A DNA stretch of 64,000 bases. Source: Litoreibacter ascidiaceicola (GTDB lineage: Bacteria; Pseudomonadota; Alphaproteobacteria; Rhodobacterales; Rhodobacteraceae). Positions 35,597 through 44,070 of this stretch are shown here, piece after piece. Numbering within the stretch: position 1 is the first letter of the stretch; each line of letters starts with the position of its first letter. The notes under the pieces are model-generated. The model worked only from the letters and a program-made list of their open reading frames with translations. It was not told the DNA's origin and did not search any database. The stretch spans positions 62,001-126,000 of the forward strand of contig NZ_FQUV01000002.1 of the NCBI RefSeq assembly GCF_900129235.1, in the 5' to 3' direction. A program made the translations under genes and the position numbers.

Positions 35597-36403
35597 CTAG
35601 TCGACGACGACGATTTCCGTGGACCAATCGCGCGCTGCATTTGTGATGTCGGGCGGTGGTGCGGCATCGGTAATCAACAACTCTACATCGGACGCGGGCC
35701 CAATCGAGATGGGCGCTGTGCGCCCGAACTTAGAACTATCGGCCGCGATGATCCGCGTTTGGGCGCGCTCGATGATTGCGCGGGAATAATATGCCTCTTC
35801 CAGATCGAACAGCATGAATCCGTTGGTCGCGTTGATCGCCGCCGTCGAAAGGACAGCAAAGTCCATATGGAATGGACGGATGAACTCAATGGCCTGTGCC
35901 CCGAAAATGCCTCCGTCATGAGCGCGTAGTTCCCCACCCGGCATGAAGACGCGATTGTTGTTATGCGCAGCCAATGTATGGGCAACCGCCACAGAATTGG
36001 TGACAACCAGCAGTTCCTTGTGGGTGCGCAACGCCTTTGCGATGAATGTAGTCGTTGAACCGATGTCGAGAAATAGTGAGCTGCCGTCGCTGATCAATCC
36101 CGCGATATGGGCTGCAATGCGCTGTTTGGGGACAGGATTTTCGTCCATGCGCTGTGCAAAGCTCAACTCGCTGGAGCTTTGCTGGAGATAGACACCTCCG
36201 TGCACCCGCTTCACCAACCCTCCCTCCGAGAGGGGCTTGAGGTTCCGGCGTACCGTTTCTTCGGAAACATCCAGCGCAGTCGCAATGGATTGAATCCGCA
36301 TGTTGCCGCCCGCCACCGTGATCAGGTCCAAAATCTCCTTCGCACGGTGCGAAATCTGCGCATCTTGGCTGGTCTTGGCATGTGGTGAGGTGGGCGCATT
36401 CAT
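35597..36403 (-). CDS. DeoR-family repressor (second of three)
   Basis: 268 residues from the ATG at 36403; a GTG at 36448 is an alternative start. DeoR helix-turn-helix (MRIQSIATALDVSEETVRR, then SEGGLVKRVHGGVYL) and the phosphosugar-sensing domain (LDIGSTTTFIAKAL, LLVVTNSVAVAHTL, AADSSKFGR). Divergent from the betaine-type ABC operon at 36604 with a 200-base gap containing a good inverted repeat, so it most likely represses that operon and itself. The HisN-like phosphatase gene lies downstream on the same strand. Confidence 0.9.
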   Translation of the reverse strand: MNAPTSPHAKTSQDAQISHRAKEILDLITVAGGNMRIQSIATALDVSEETVRRNLKPLSEGGLVKRVHGGVYLQQSSSELSFAQRMDENPVPKQRIAAHIAGLISDGSSLFLDIGSTTTFIAKALRTHKELLVVTNSVAVAHTLAAHNNNRVFMPGGELRAHDGGIFGAQAIEFIRPFHMDFAVLSTAAINATNGFMLFDLEEAYYSRAIIERAQTRIIAADSSKFGRTAPISIGPASDVELLITDAAPPPDITNAARDWSTEIVVVD

Positions 36404-36472
36404 AAGCGGGTCTTTCAGGAATCGTAGAATATTTATACAGAAAGCCACAAATTACACAGTTCGACTACAATA

Positions 36473-36494
36473 AAAACCACACAAATGTGGTTTT
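36473..36494. promoter_or_regulatory. Candidate operator for the second DeoR-family repressor
   Basis: Exact nine-base inverted repeat AAAACCACA (36473-36481) and TGTGGTTTT (36486-36494) with a four-base spacer, in the region between the divergent repressor and betaine-type transporter genes. A related GCCACAAA half-site lies at 36444-36451. Confidence 0.6.
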
Positions 36495-36603
36495 ACTATT
36501 GATATGTGGCGCTGAGTGTTGAAACTTCGACGTTAAGAACAAACCGAATCCAGCGTTCTTGGGGGGCTCTGGGTCTGCAACTCGAACAAGACAGGGGAAT
36601 TCT

Positions 36604-37548
36604 ATGCGTATTTTCACTTTTAGCGCGGCTGCCGTCGCAGGGCTTAGCATTGCTGGCGCAGCTTTGGCTGCTGCTGAATCTCAAGAGCCTATCAAGCTGA
36701 CGATGCATGACTGGACCGGTCAACTGGTCACAACGACCCTCATGGGCAAGGTATTGTCCAAAGCGGGCTATAACGTCGAATATGTGCAGGCCGACTACAT
36801 TGCACAGTTTGCGGGCCTTAAGACGGGCGATTTGCATGTTGCCATGGAAATCTGGGAAACCACCGGCCGCGAAGCCATGGACGAGGCCACGGCGACAGGC
36901 AAGGTGGTCAATATGGGTGAAACCGGAATGATTGCCATCGAGGAGTGGTGGTATCCGGCGTATATGGAAGAGGTCTGCCCAGGTTTGCCCGACTGGAAAG
37001 CACTGAACGATTGTGCCAGTGAGTTCGCCACGCCTGAGACCGCACCGATGGGCCGCTATCTGGGTGGCCCGGTCACATGGGGCGGCTTTGATGATGAACG
37101 CGTCGAAGCCTTGGGTATGGATTTCGAGGTGGTTCACGCAGGCACCGACGCCGCATTGTTCGCCGAACTTGAAAGTGCCTACCAGCGCAAAGCGCCGATC
37201 GTGCTTTGGATTTACGCTCCGCACTGGGCACCGACCAAGTATGAAGGCAGCTTTGTAAAGTTCCCTGAATACTCGGCCGAGTGCTACAACGATCCGTCCG
37301 TCGGGATGAACACCTCGATGGCCTATGATTGCGGCAAGCCAACCGGCCCGATCTGGAAAGTTGCATCTTCAACCGTTGCCGAAACTTGGCCGGGTGCTGC
37401 CAAGGCAATCGAAGCCTTCTCGGTCAATAATGACGATATGGGAGATATGGTTGCAGCGGTCGATCTGGACGGCAAATCGGTCGACGAGGTGACCGACGCT
37501 TGGCTCGCGGCCAATGAGGCGGCTTGGTCCACTTGGATCGCCGACTAA
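36604..37548 (+). CDS. Glycine betaine/proline-type substrate-binding protein (ProX/OpuAC family)
   Basis: 314 residues from the ATG at 36604 (AGGGG site), with a signal peptide ending near AALAA|AES. OpuAC-type fold: an early IKLTMHDWTGQLVTTTLMGK, VQADYIAQFAGLKTGDLHVAMEIWETT, TGMIAIEEWWYP and the aromatic VLWIYAPHWAPTKY region near the ligand pocket. These aromatic residues bind quaternary ammonium groups in this family. Because it sits with a choline-kinase-like protein and an amine oxidase, the importer is more likely catabolic than osmoprotective. First gene of a five-gene operon; a stem-loop follows it. Confidence 0.9.
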   Translation: MRIFTFSAAAVAGLSIAGAALAAAESQEPIKLTMHDWTGQLVTTTLMGKVLSKAGYNVEYVQADYIAQFAGLKTGDLHVAMEIWETTGREAMDEATATGKVVNMGETGMIAIEEWWYPAYMEEVCPGLPDWKALNDCASEFATPETAPMGRYLGGPVTWGGFDDERVEALGMDFEVVHAGTDAALFAELESAYQRKAPIVLWIYAPHWAPTKYEGSFVKFPEYSAECYNDPSVGMNTSMAYDCGKPTGPIWKVASSTVAETWPGAAKAIEAFSVNNDDMGDMVAAVDLDGKSVDEVTDAWLAANEAAWSTWIAD

Positions 37549-37562
37549 GCTCCGCGACAAAG

Positions 37563-37584
37563 GGGTGGGCGCACGAGCCCACCC
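37563..37584 (+). other. Stem-loop between the betaine-type binding protein and ATPase genes
   Basis: Perfect eight-base arms GGGTGGGC (37563-37570) and GCCCACCC (37577-37584), six-base loop, 14 bases after the stop of the binding-protein gene. No T-run follows, so readthrough to the ATPase gene is expected, with stabilisation of the upstream message. Confidence 0.65.
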
Positions 37585-37649
37585 GACAAACCTACCAAGC
37601 GCGATATCTCCGGCTTTCCCGGTCCGATTAGCCTGCATCTGAGGATGTT

Positions 37650-38681
37650 ATGGAAAAACCCATCATACTGGACTGCAAAAACGTCTGGAAAATCTATGGC
37701 TCACAGGCATCACGTATTCACAGCGAGCATAACGGAAATCCCAGCTCAGATGCGCTAAAGGCCAACGGGCTGATCGGGGCGGTCCGAGCGGTGAACCTGC
37801 AAATCCGGCAGGGAGAGATTTTCGTGATCATGGGGCTTTCGGGCTCAGGAAAGTCCACCCTTGTGCGGTGTCTGTCGCGACTGGTGGAGCCGACGGGCGG
37901 CGAAATTCTGTTTGAAGGCAAAGACCTTCTCACCACAAGCGATGCCGAACTGATTGAAATCCGCCGTAAGAAAATGGGCATGGTGTTTCAACAATTCGCC
38001 TTGCTTCCACACCTGACCGTTCTGCAGAACACGGCCTTCCCGCTTGAGGTGCAAGGTGTCCCGCGGGCTGCCCGCGAGGCGCGGGCGCGCGAGGTCATAG
38101 AACTGGTCGGGCTGAAGGGCCGCGAGGCATATTATCCGCGTCAACTGTCAGGCGGACAGCAGCAGCGCGTCGGTATCGCGCGATCCCTGGCAGTCGAGCC
38201 TGACCTGTGGTTTCTGGACGAGCCGTTCTCGGCGCTTGATCCGTTGATCCGCCGCGAGATGCAAGACGAGTTCCTGCGTTTGCAAAACCTTTTGCACAAG
38301 ACAATTGTCTTCATCACCCATGATTTTGACGAGGCCATTCGACTGGCGGACCGGATCGCCGTCATGAAGGATGGCAAGGTTGTTCAGGTCGCCACCCCTG
38401 AGGAGTTGGTTTTAAATCCTGCGACAGATTACGTCGAAGAATTCACCCGCCATGTGACGCGCTCGAAAGTGCTTACGGTCGGGGCTGTGATGACAAGCGG
38501 GGGCTCTGACATCAAAACAGCAGGTGACGTGGGCATCGGTCAGCGCATCGAAGCGGTCGCGGACCTGCTTGAGGCAAGCGACTTGCCTTTCAGGGTGCTG
38601 GACGGCGATGGCAACGCTGTTGGCACAATTGGTCGGCAAGCTGTCATTGACGTGTTGGTTGGTCGGGTGCTGAAGAAATGA
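37650..38681 (+). CDS. Glycine betaine/proline ABC ATPase (ProV/OpuAA-like)
   Basis: 343 residues. Walker A GLSGSGKST (the MGLSGSGKSTLVRCLSRL block is specific to ProV/OpuAA), Q-loop VFQQFALLPHL, signature LSGGQQQRVGIARSLA, Walker B LWFLDEPFSALDPLIR, switch His in ITHDFDEA. After residue about 265 there is a single short CBS-like remnant rather than the two CBS domains of OpuAA, so ionic-strength gating may be absent. It overlaps the permease gene by four bases. Confidence 0.9.
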   Translation: MEKPIILDCKNVWKIYGSQASRIHSEHNGNPSSDALKANGLIGAVRAVNLQIRQGEIFVIMGLSGSGKSTLVRCLSRLVEPTGGEILFEGKDLLTTSDAELIEIRRKKMGMVFQQFALLPHLTVLQNTAFPLEVQGVPRAAREARAREVIELVGLKGREAYYPRQLSGGQQQRVGIARSLAVEPDLWFLDEPFSALDPLIRREMQDEFLRLQNLLHKTIVFITHDFDEAIRLADRIAVMKDGKVVQVATPEELVLNPATDYVEEFTRHVTRSKVLTVGAVMTSGGSDIKTAGDVGIGQRIEAVADLLEASDLPFRVLDGDGNAVGTIGRQAVIDVLVGRVLKK

Positions 38682-40687
38682 ACCTGCTGCGCCGCATATT
38701 CCTACAAAAGGCGGCCCTGTTCTGGCTGCCTGTCTTTGCGGTCACATGGGCGCTGTCGGCTTATTCTTTCCCTCTTTACAAGGCTCTTGGTGCGCGCTGG
38801 ATCATTAAATACCCCGCCCAAGCGCAACTGCATCTGGAAGCCAATATCAGCGCCTTCATGCAATGGCTGGTCGAGGACGCCAGTTTCGGCCTGTTCAGCT
38901 TTCGGGATTTAACGCGGTTCATATCCGCACTGATTGAAGCTCCATACAGCTTCGCGCGGAACGCGCTGATCGACGGTTTTTCGGTCGGGCTGGGCAGCGA
39001 TGCAGTGGATGTGGCGCCGTCGCTTAGCTGGGTTGCCGTCATCGTCACTTTGGTTGCAATGGGCCATTATGCGCGCGACTGGAATCTGGCCGCGTTGATG
39101 GCGGGATGCTTCGGCTACCTCGCAATCTTTGGCCAATGGGACAGCGCAATGGTGACGCTGGCCTCGGTTCTGATCGCCGTTCCCATCGGGGCAGTCGGGG
39201 GCTTGCTGCTGGGCATACTTGCGTATCGCATGCCATATTTTGAAACCATGATCAGGCCCGTGTTGGACCTGATGCAGACCGTCCCGGTTTTCTCCTACTT
39301 GGTGCCAATCCTGTTTCTGTTCGGCTTCGGTCCGGTCGCCGCATTGGTCGCGACGATCATCTACGCAATGCCCCCGATGGTTCGCGTGACAATCGTCGCC
39401 CTGAGAGGGGTGCCAAGCGAAATTCACGACGTGGGCGTTATGGTCGGCTGCACCAAGCGACAGTTGATGTGGAAGGTGATCATCCCCTCGGCGGCACCCA
39501 CATTGATGGTGGGGGTCAATCAGGTGATCATGCTGTCGCTGAACATGGTCATCATCGCTTCGATGATCGGCGCAGGCGGGCTTGGATATGACGTTTTGAC
39601 CGCGTTGCGCCGTTTAGATATCGGCGGCGGGATTGAGGCGGGGGTCGCCATTGTGGTTATGGCAATCGCGCTGGACAGGCTCAGTCAGGCCTTCGCCACA
39701 CGGGTTCCCGACGAGGTGGCAAACCACACCACCCAAAACTTAGCAAAGCGTCATCCTTGGCTTGTTTCCGTGTTGGTCGTGGCGGTCGGGACCTTCCTGC
39801 TGTCCTACATCTTCCCTGCCGTTCAGGACTACCCCAAGAGCATGACCCTATCGACCGGCACGTTCTGGTCGGACGTCATCGGCTACATCAACGTCCATTT
39901 CTTCGATGCCTTCGAGGCGGTCAAAACCGTGTTCCTGACCTATCTGCTCTTGCCCGTGAAACGCTTCTTCGTGGGGATCCCTTGGGCGTGGGGCATCATC
40001 GTGATGACATTGATCGGGTGGCGGGTCGGCGGTATCGGACTTGGGCTTCTTAGTGGTGTTCTGACAGCCTTTATCGCGGCCGTCGGACTTTGGAACAAGG
40101 CAATGGTCACCGTCTACCTCTGCGGAGTTTCGGTATTGGTGGCTTCGGCAATCGGTATCCCCTTGGGCATATTTGCCGCCCAAAACGACAGGGCAAACCG
40201 CATCATCGGCTCGTTCATCGACACGCTGCAAACCCTACCAAGTTTCGTGTATCTCATCCCTGTTGTGATGCTGTTCCGCGTCGGCGACTTTTCGGCCATG
40301 GTCGCGGTGGTGCTATATGCGATGGCCCCCGCTGTCCGCTATGCGGCGCATGGCGTGCGCAGTGTCGATCCGCAACTCATAGAGGCCGGGCTGGTGTCCG
40401 GCTGCACTCCAAGGCAGTTGCTTTGGCGGATCAAGCTGCCCATGGCCTTGCCCGAACTGTTGCTTGGCCTGAACCAGACTATTTTGCTGGCGCTGTCCAT
40501 GTTGGTGATCACCGCCTTGGTCGGCACGCGTGACCTAGGGCAGGAGGTTTATATCGCCCTGACCAAAGCCAACACCGGACAAGGTATTGTTGCAGGGCTG
40601 TCGGTGGCCTTCATCGCCATCATTGCCGACCGCATATTGTCCGCTTTCGCCACCAGAGCACGCACAAAAATGGGGATGGGATCTTGA
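38678..40687 (+). CDS. Tandem-fused glycine betaine ABC permease (two ProW-like halves)
   Basis: 669 residues, about twice the size of ProW/OpuAB permeases. Two homologous halves are visible: residues about 1-345 carry VGCTKRQLMWKVIIPSAAPT and VGVNQVIMLSLNMVIIAS, and residues about 350-669 carry the matching SGCTPRQLLWRIKLPMALPE and LGLNQTILLALSMLVITA. Each half ends in a similar RLSQAFATR / RILSAFATR helix. One polypeptide can thus supply both transmembrane domains of the importer. Overlaps the ATPase gene (ATGA) and the next kinase gene (TTGA). Confidence 0.88.
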   Translation: MNLLRRIFLQKAALFWLPVFAVTWALSAYSFPLYKALGARWIIKYPAQAQLHLEANISAFMQWLVEDASFGLFSFRDLTRFISALIEAPYSFARNALIDGFSVGLGSDAVDVAPSLSWVAVIVTLVAMGHYARDWNLAALMAGCFGYLAIFGQWDSAMVTLASVLIAVPIGAVGGLLLGILAYRMPYFETMIRPVLDLMQTVPVFSYLVPILFLFGFGPVAALVATIIYAMPPMVRVTIVALRGVPSEIHDVGVMVGCTKRQLMWKVIIPSAAPTLMVGVNQVIMLSLNMVIIASMIGAGGLGYDVLTALRRLDIGGGIEAGVAIVVMAIALDRLSQAFATRVPDEVANHTTQNLAKRHPWLVSVLVVAVGTFLLSYIFPAVQDYPKSMTLSTGTFWSDVIGYINVHFFDAFEAVKTVFLTYLLLPVKRFFVGIPWAWGIIVMTLIGWRVGGIGLGLLSGVLTAFIAAVGLWNKAMVTVYLCGVSVLVASAIGIPLGIFAAQNDRANRIIGSFIDTLQTLPSFVYLIPVVMLFRVGDFSAMVAVVLYAMAPAVRYAAHGVRSVDPQLIEAGLVSGCTPRQLLWRIKLPMALPELLLGLNQTILLALSMLVITALVGTRDLGQEVYIALTKANTGQGIVAGLSVAFIAIIADRILSAFATRARTKMGMGS

Positions 40688-41571
40688 CCGAAGCTGAACA
40701 AAGAGCCTTGGACAAGGTCTCGAATTTGCCCATCTGGAAAGCCGCGGAGGGGGTCGAGTTTCTAGGCGGCGGTATCACCAATTTCAACGTCTCGGTCTGG
40801 GATCAGGGCAAGCGCTACGTCGTGCGTGTGGGCGAGGACATCGTGCTTCACCAGATCATGCGCTTTAACGAGCAAGCCGTACATGCAGCGGCATATGCGG
40901 TGGGGATCGCGCCGACTATTGTGCATACAGAGCCCGGCATCATGGTGTTGGACTTCGTCGAAGGATGCACATTGGACGAGGAAGCAATACGCCAAGACAC
41001 CAAGCTGGAGCGGATCGTACCACTGCTCAAAACCTGTCACACCGATGCGGTCCGGTTTCTGCGTGGCCCCATTCTGACATTCTGGGTTTTCCATGTCCTG
41101 CGTGACTACGCGGCGTCGTTGAAACACGGCCGGTCAAGCTACACAAAAATTTTGCCGGACCTACTGGAAACCGCGGACAAACTGGAGCGATCCGTCGGGC
41201 CAGTGCAGATGGTTCTGGGGCACAATGATCTGCTCGCAGCGAATTTCATAGATGATGGAAATCGGTTGTGGTTGCTGGATTGGGAGTATGGCGGTTTCAA
41301 CTCCCCGCTGTTCGATCTCGCCGGGCTCGCGTCCAACAATGAACTGAACGAACGGCAAGAGAGTTGGCTGTTGGAAACCTATTTCGAAACCCCTGTGACG
41401 GACCAGCTGCGCAATCGCTATCAGGCGATGAAATGCGCCTCCCTGCTGCGCGAAACGATGTGGAGCATGGTGTCGGAAATCCACTCCGAAATCGACTTCG
41501 ACTACGCCGAATACACCCGAAAAAACATGTCGCGATTTTATGCCGCGCTGTCTGACTTCAAAGCAATGTGA
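40684..41571 (+). CDS. Choline/ethanolamine-kinase-like phosphotransferase (copy 2)
   Basis: 295 residues from a TTG that overlaps the permease stop. Choline-kinase fold: GGGITNFNVSVWDQG nucleotide loop, LGHNDLLAANFIDDG catalytic motif and LLDWEYGGFNSPLFDLAG metal motif. It is more distant from copy 1 than the two oxidases look from each other. It sits inside the betaine-type import operon, directly before the second FAD/GcvT oxidase, so the imported amino-alcohol, or its demethylated product, is probably phosphorylated. The specific substrate cannot be read from the sequence. Confidence 0.86.
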   Translation: MTEAEQRALDKVSNLPIWKAAEGVEFLGGGITNFNVSVWDQGKRYVVRVGEDIVLHQIMRFNEQAVHAAAYAVGIAPTIVHTEPGIMVLDFVEGCTLDEEAIRQDTKLERIVPLLKTCHTDAVRFLRGPILTFWVFHVLRDYAASLKHGRSSYTKILPDLLETADKLERSVGPVQMVLGHNDLLAANFIDDGNRLWLLDWEYGGFNSPLFDLAGLASNNELNERQESWLLETYFETPVTDQLRNRYQAMKCASLLRETMWSMVSEIHSEIDFDYAEYTRKNMSRFYAALSDFKAM

Positions 41572-41579
41572 GGAACACC

Positions 41580-44021
41580 ATGAGCACCTTCCCAACCAGT
41601 GCAAAGGCCGTCGTTATCGGGGGTGGTATCGTGGGCTGCTCCACGGCGTATCATCTGGCAAAACTTGGCTGGACTGATGTCGTCTTGCTGGAGCGGCAGA
41701 AACTGACCTCCGGCACGACCTTTCATGCGGCGGGGCTTGTTGGGCAGTTGCGGTCCAACGCAAATATCACGCAATTGCTGGGCTATTCAGTTGATCTCTA
41801 CAACACGTTGGAGAAGGAAACAGGCCAAGCAACCGGCTGGAAAATGAATGGCGGCCTGCGCCTTGCGTGTAACGAGGAACGTTGGACCGAGGTAAAGCGA
41901 CAGGCAACGACAGCACATTCGTTCGGTCTGGAGATGCAGCTGCTCACACCATTAGAAGCGCAAGATTTGTGGCCATTGATGAATGTCGATGATGTGGTCG
42001 GCGCGGCATACATGCCGACCGATGGGCAAGCCAACCCGTCCGACATCACGCTATCGCTTGCTAAAGGCGCCCGCATGGCTGGAGCGCGTATTTTCGAAGA
42101 TACGAAAGTCACCAAGATCAAGCTTGAAGACGGCGTGATCAAAGGTGTGATGACGGAAAAGGGCTTCATCGAGTGCGAAAAGGTCATTCTATGCGGCGGC
42201 CAATGGACCCGCGATTTCGCGGCGACCGTCGGGGTGAATGTGCCGCTGGTGCCGATGGAGCACCAGTACATGGTCACGGAACAGATCGACGGCGTCACGT
42301 CTGACCTGCCGACGCTGCGCGACCCCGACAGATTGACCTATTACAAAGAAGAAGTCGGCGGATTGGTTATGGGCGGCTACGAGCCGAACCCGATCCCGTG
42401 GGCGCTCAAAGGTATCCCGGAGGGGTTCCACTACACGTTGCTCGATTCCAATTTCAATCATTTCGAGCAGATTGTGGAGCTTGCTTTGGGCCGCGTGCCA
42501 GCCTTGCAGACCGCTGGCATCAAGCAATTGGTGAACGGGCCGGAAAGCTTCACACCGGACGGCAATTTCATTCTGGGTGAAGCGCCGGAGCTAAAGAACT
42601 TCTACGTCGGTGCAGGCTTCAACGCCTACGGCATCGCCGCTGGTGGCGGGGCGGGGATGGCGCTGGCGGAATGGGTCGCCAAGGGCGAGCCTCCATTTGA
42701 TCTGTGGCCGGTAGATATCCGCCGCTTTGGCCGCCCGCATTTCGACACTGACTGGGTCCGCACACGCACTGTCGAGGCGTATGGCAAACACTACACGATG
42801 GCATGGCCGTTCGAGGAGCACAGCTCCGGCAGGCCTTGCCGGAAGTCACCTTTGTACGAGACGCTGAAAGGCAAAGGCGCTTGCTTTGGTGAAAAGCTTG
42901 GATGGGAGCGGCCAAACTGGTTCGCGCCTTCGGGGATGGAGCCGAAAGACGTCTATAGCTTCGGGCGACAGAATTGGTTTGACGTCGTGGGCGAGGAGCA
43001 CAAAGCCGGGCGCGAAGCAGCGGTGTTGTTCGACCAGACTTCCTTCGCCAAGTTCGTCCTCAAAGGGCCGGACGCAGAAGCAGCGCTCAGCTGGATTGCG
43101 GCCAATGACGTGCAAAAGCCGGTGGGCTCGTTGATCTACACGCAAATGCTCAACGATCGTGGCGGCATTGAGTGCGACCTGACTACAGTCCGCGTGGCGC
43201 GGGACGAGTATTACATCGTCACCGGTACCGGTTTCGCGACCCATGATTTTGAATGGATATCGCGCAACATCCCTGACGGCATGAACGCGCAACTGGTCGA
43301 TGTGACGTCCGCATATGCAGTCTTGTCGCTGATGGGGCCAAAGGCACGCGACATTCTTGAAAAGGTCACCAAAGCAGACGTCTCCAATAAAGCGTTCAAG
43401 TTCGGCACCGCCAAGACCATCGGCATAGCCGGATGCCCTGTGAACGCATTGCGGGTCACCTATGTTGGCGAGCTGGGTTGGGAGCTTCACCTGCCAGTGG
43501 AATACGCCACCACGGTCTACACCGCACTGGTAGAAGCGGGCGCGGAGTTCGGGTTGCGAGACGCAGGTTACCGGACGATTGAAAGCATGCGATTGGAGAA
43601 AGGCTACCGCGCATGGGGCGCGGATATAGGCCCAGACCACACGCCCGCCGAGGCTGGATTGGCGTGGGCGGTGAAATTGAAAAAGAACATCGACTTCAAA
43701 GGGCGCAAAGCAGCCGAGGCGCAGCGGGACAACGGGGTGAAGAAAATACTCGCAGGCTTCACCGCGGCCCCTGATATTGTGCTGTCCGGTCGAGAAACCA
43801 TCTACCGGAACGGCAAGCGGGTCGGGTGGCTGAGCAGCGGCGGGTTTGGCTACACGCTCAACAAATCAATCGGATACGGCTATGTCCGATCGGATGAACT
43901 CATTGACGCGAACTATGTGATGGATGGCGACTACGAGTTGGAGGTCGCGACAGAACGGGTGCCATGCACGGTCCATATGGCACCGCTGTATGATCCAATA
44001 ATGGAGCGTGTGAAGGCATAG
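41580..44021 (+). CDS. FAD/GcvT-domain amine oxidase, dimethylglycine/sarcosine dehydrogenase-like (copy 2)
   Basis: 813 residues from the ATG at 41580 (GAGGA site; a GTG 12 bases earlier overlaps the previous stop). Same build as copy 1: VVIGGGIVGCSTAYHLA, covalent-FAD motif TTFHAAGL (His49), then the GcvT-type folate domain (SLMGPKARDILE, YVGELGWELHLP, YRTIESMRLEKGY). It likely demethylates an N-methylated compound, delivering one-carbon units to tetrahydrofolate. Last gene of the operon binding protein, ATPase, permease, kinase, oxidase. A GC-rich inverted repeat (44031-44037 with 44045-44051) follows before the convergent alcohol dehydrogenase gene. Confidence 0.88.
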   Translation: MSTFPTSAKAVVIGGGIVGCSTAYHLAKLGWTDVVLLERQKLTSGTTFHAAGLVGQLRSNANITQLLGYSVDLYNTLEKETGQATGWKMNGGLRLACNEERWTEVKRQATTAHSFGLEMQLLTPLEAQDLWPLMNVDDVVGAAYMPTDGQANPSDITLSLAKGARMAGARIFEDTKVTKIKLEDGVIKGVMTEKGFIECEKVILCGGQWTRDFAATVGVNVPLVPMEHQYMVTEQIDGVTSDLPTLRDPDRLTYYKEEVGGLVMGGYEPNPIPWALKGIPEGFHYTLLDSNFNHFEQIVELALGRVPALQTAGIKQLVNGPESFTPDGNFILGEAPELKNFYVGAGFNAYGIAAGGGAGMALAEWVAKGEPPFDLWPVDIRRFGRPHFDTDWVRTRTVEAYGKHYTMAWPFEEHSSGRPCRKSPLYETLKGKGACFGEKLGWERPNWFAPSGMEPKDVYSFGRQNWFDVVGEEHKAGREAAVLFDQTSFAKFVLKGPDAEAALSWIAANDVQKPVGSLIYTQMLNDRGGIECDLTTVRVARDEYYIVTGTGFATHDFEWISRNIPDGMNAQLVDVTSAYAVLSLMGPKARDILEKVTKADVSNKAFKFGTAKTIGIAGCPVNALRVTYVGELGWELHLPVEYATTVYTALVEAGAEFGLRDAGYRTIESMRLEKGYRAWGADIGPDHTPAEAGLAWAVKLKKNIDFKGRKAAEAQRDNGVKKILAGFTAAPDIVLSGRETIYRNGKRVGWLSSGGFGYTLNKSIGYGYVRSDELIDANYVMDGDYELEVATERVPCTVHMAPLYDPIMERVKA

Positions 44022-44070
44022 TGTGAAGTCGGCGGCGCATCTCTCGCCGCCAACCCGATTAATGTGGCGG

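Noticed and set aside
44031-44051. GGCGGCG/CGCCGCC inverted repeat between convergent genes as a terminator
   Set aside because: The stem is good but no T-run follows on either strand, so I mention it only within the neighbouring gene entry.
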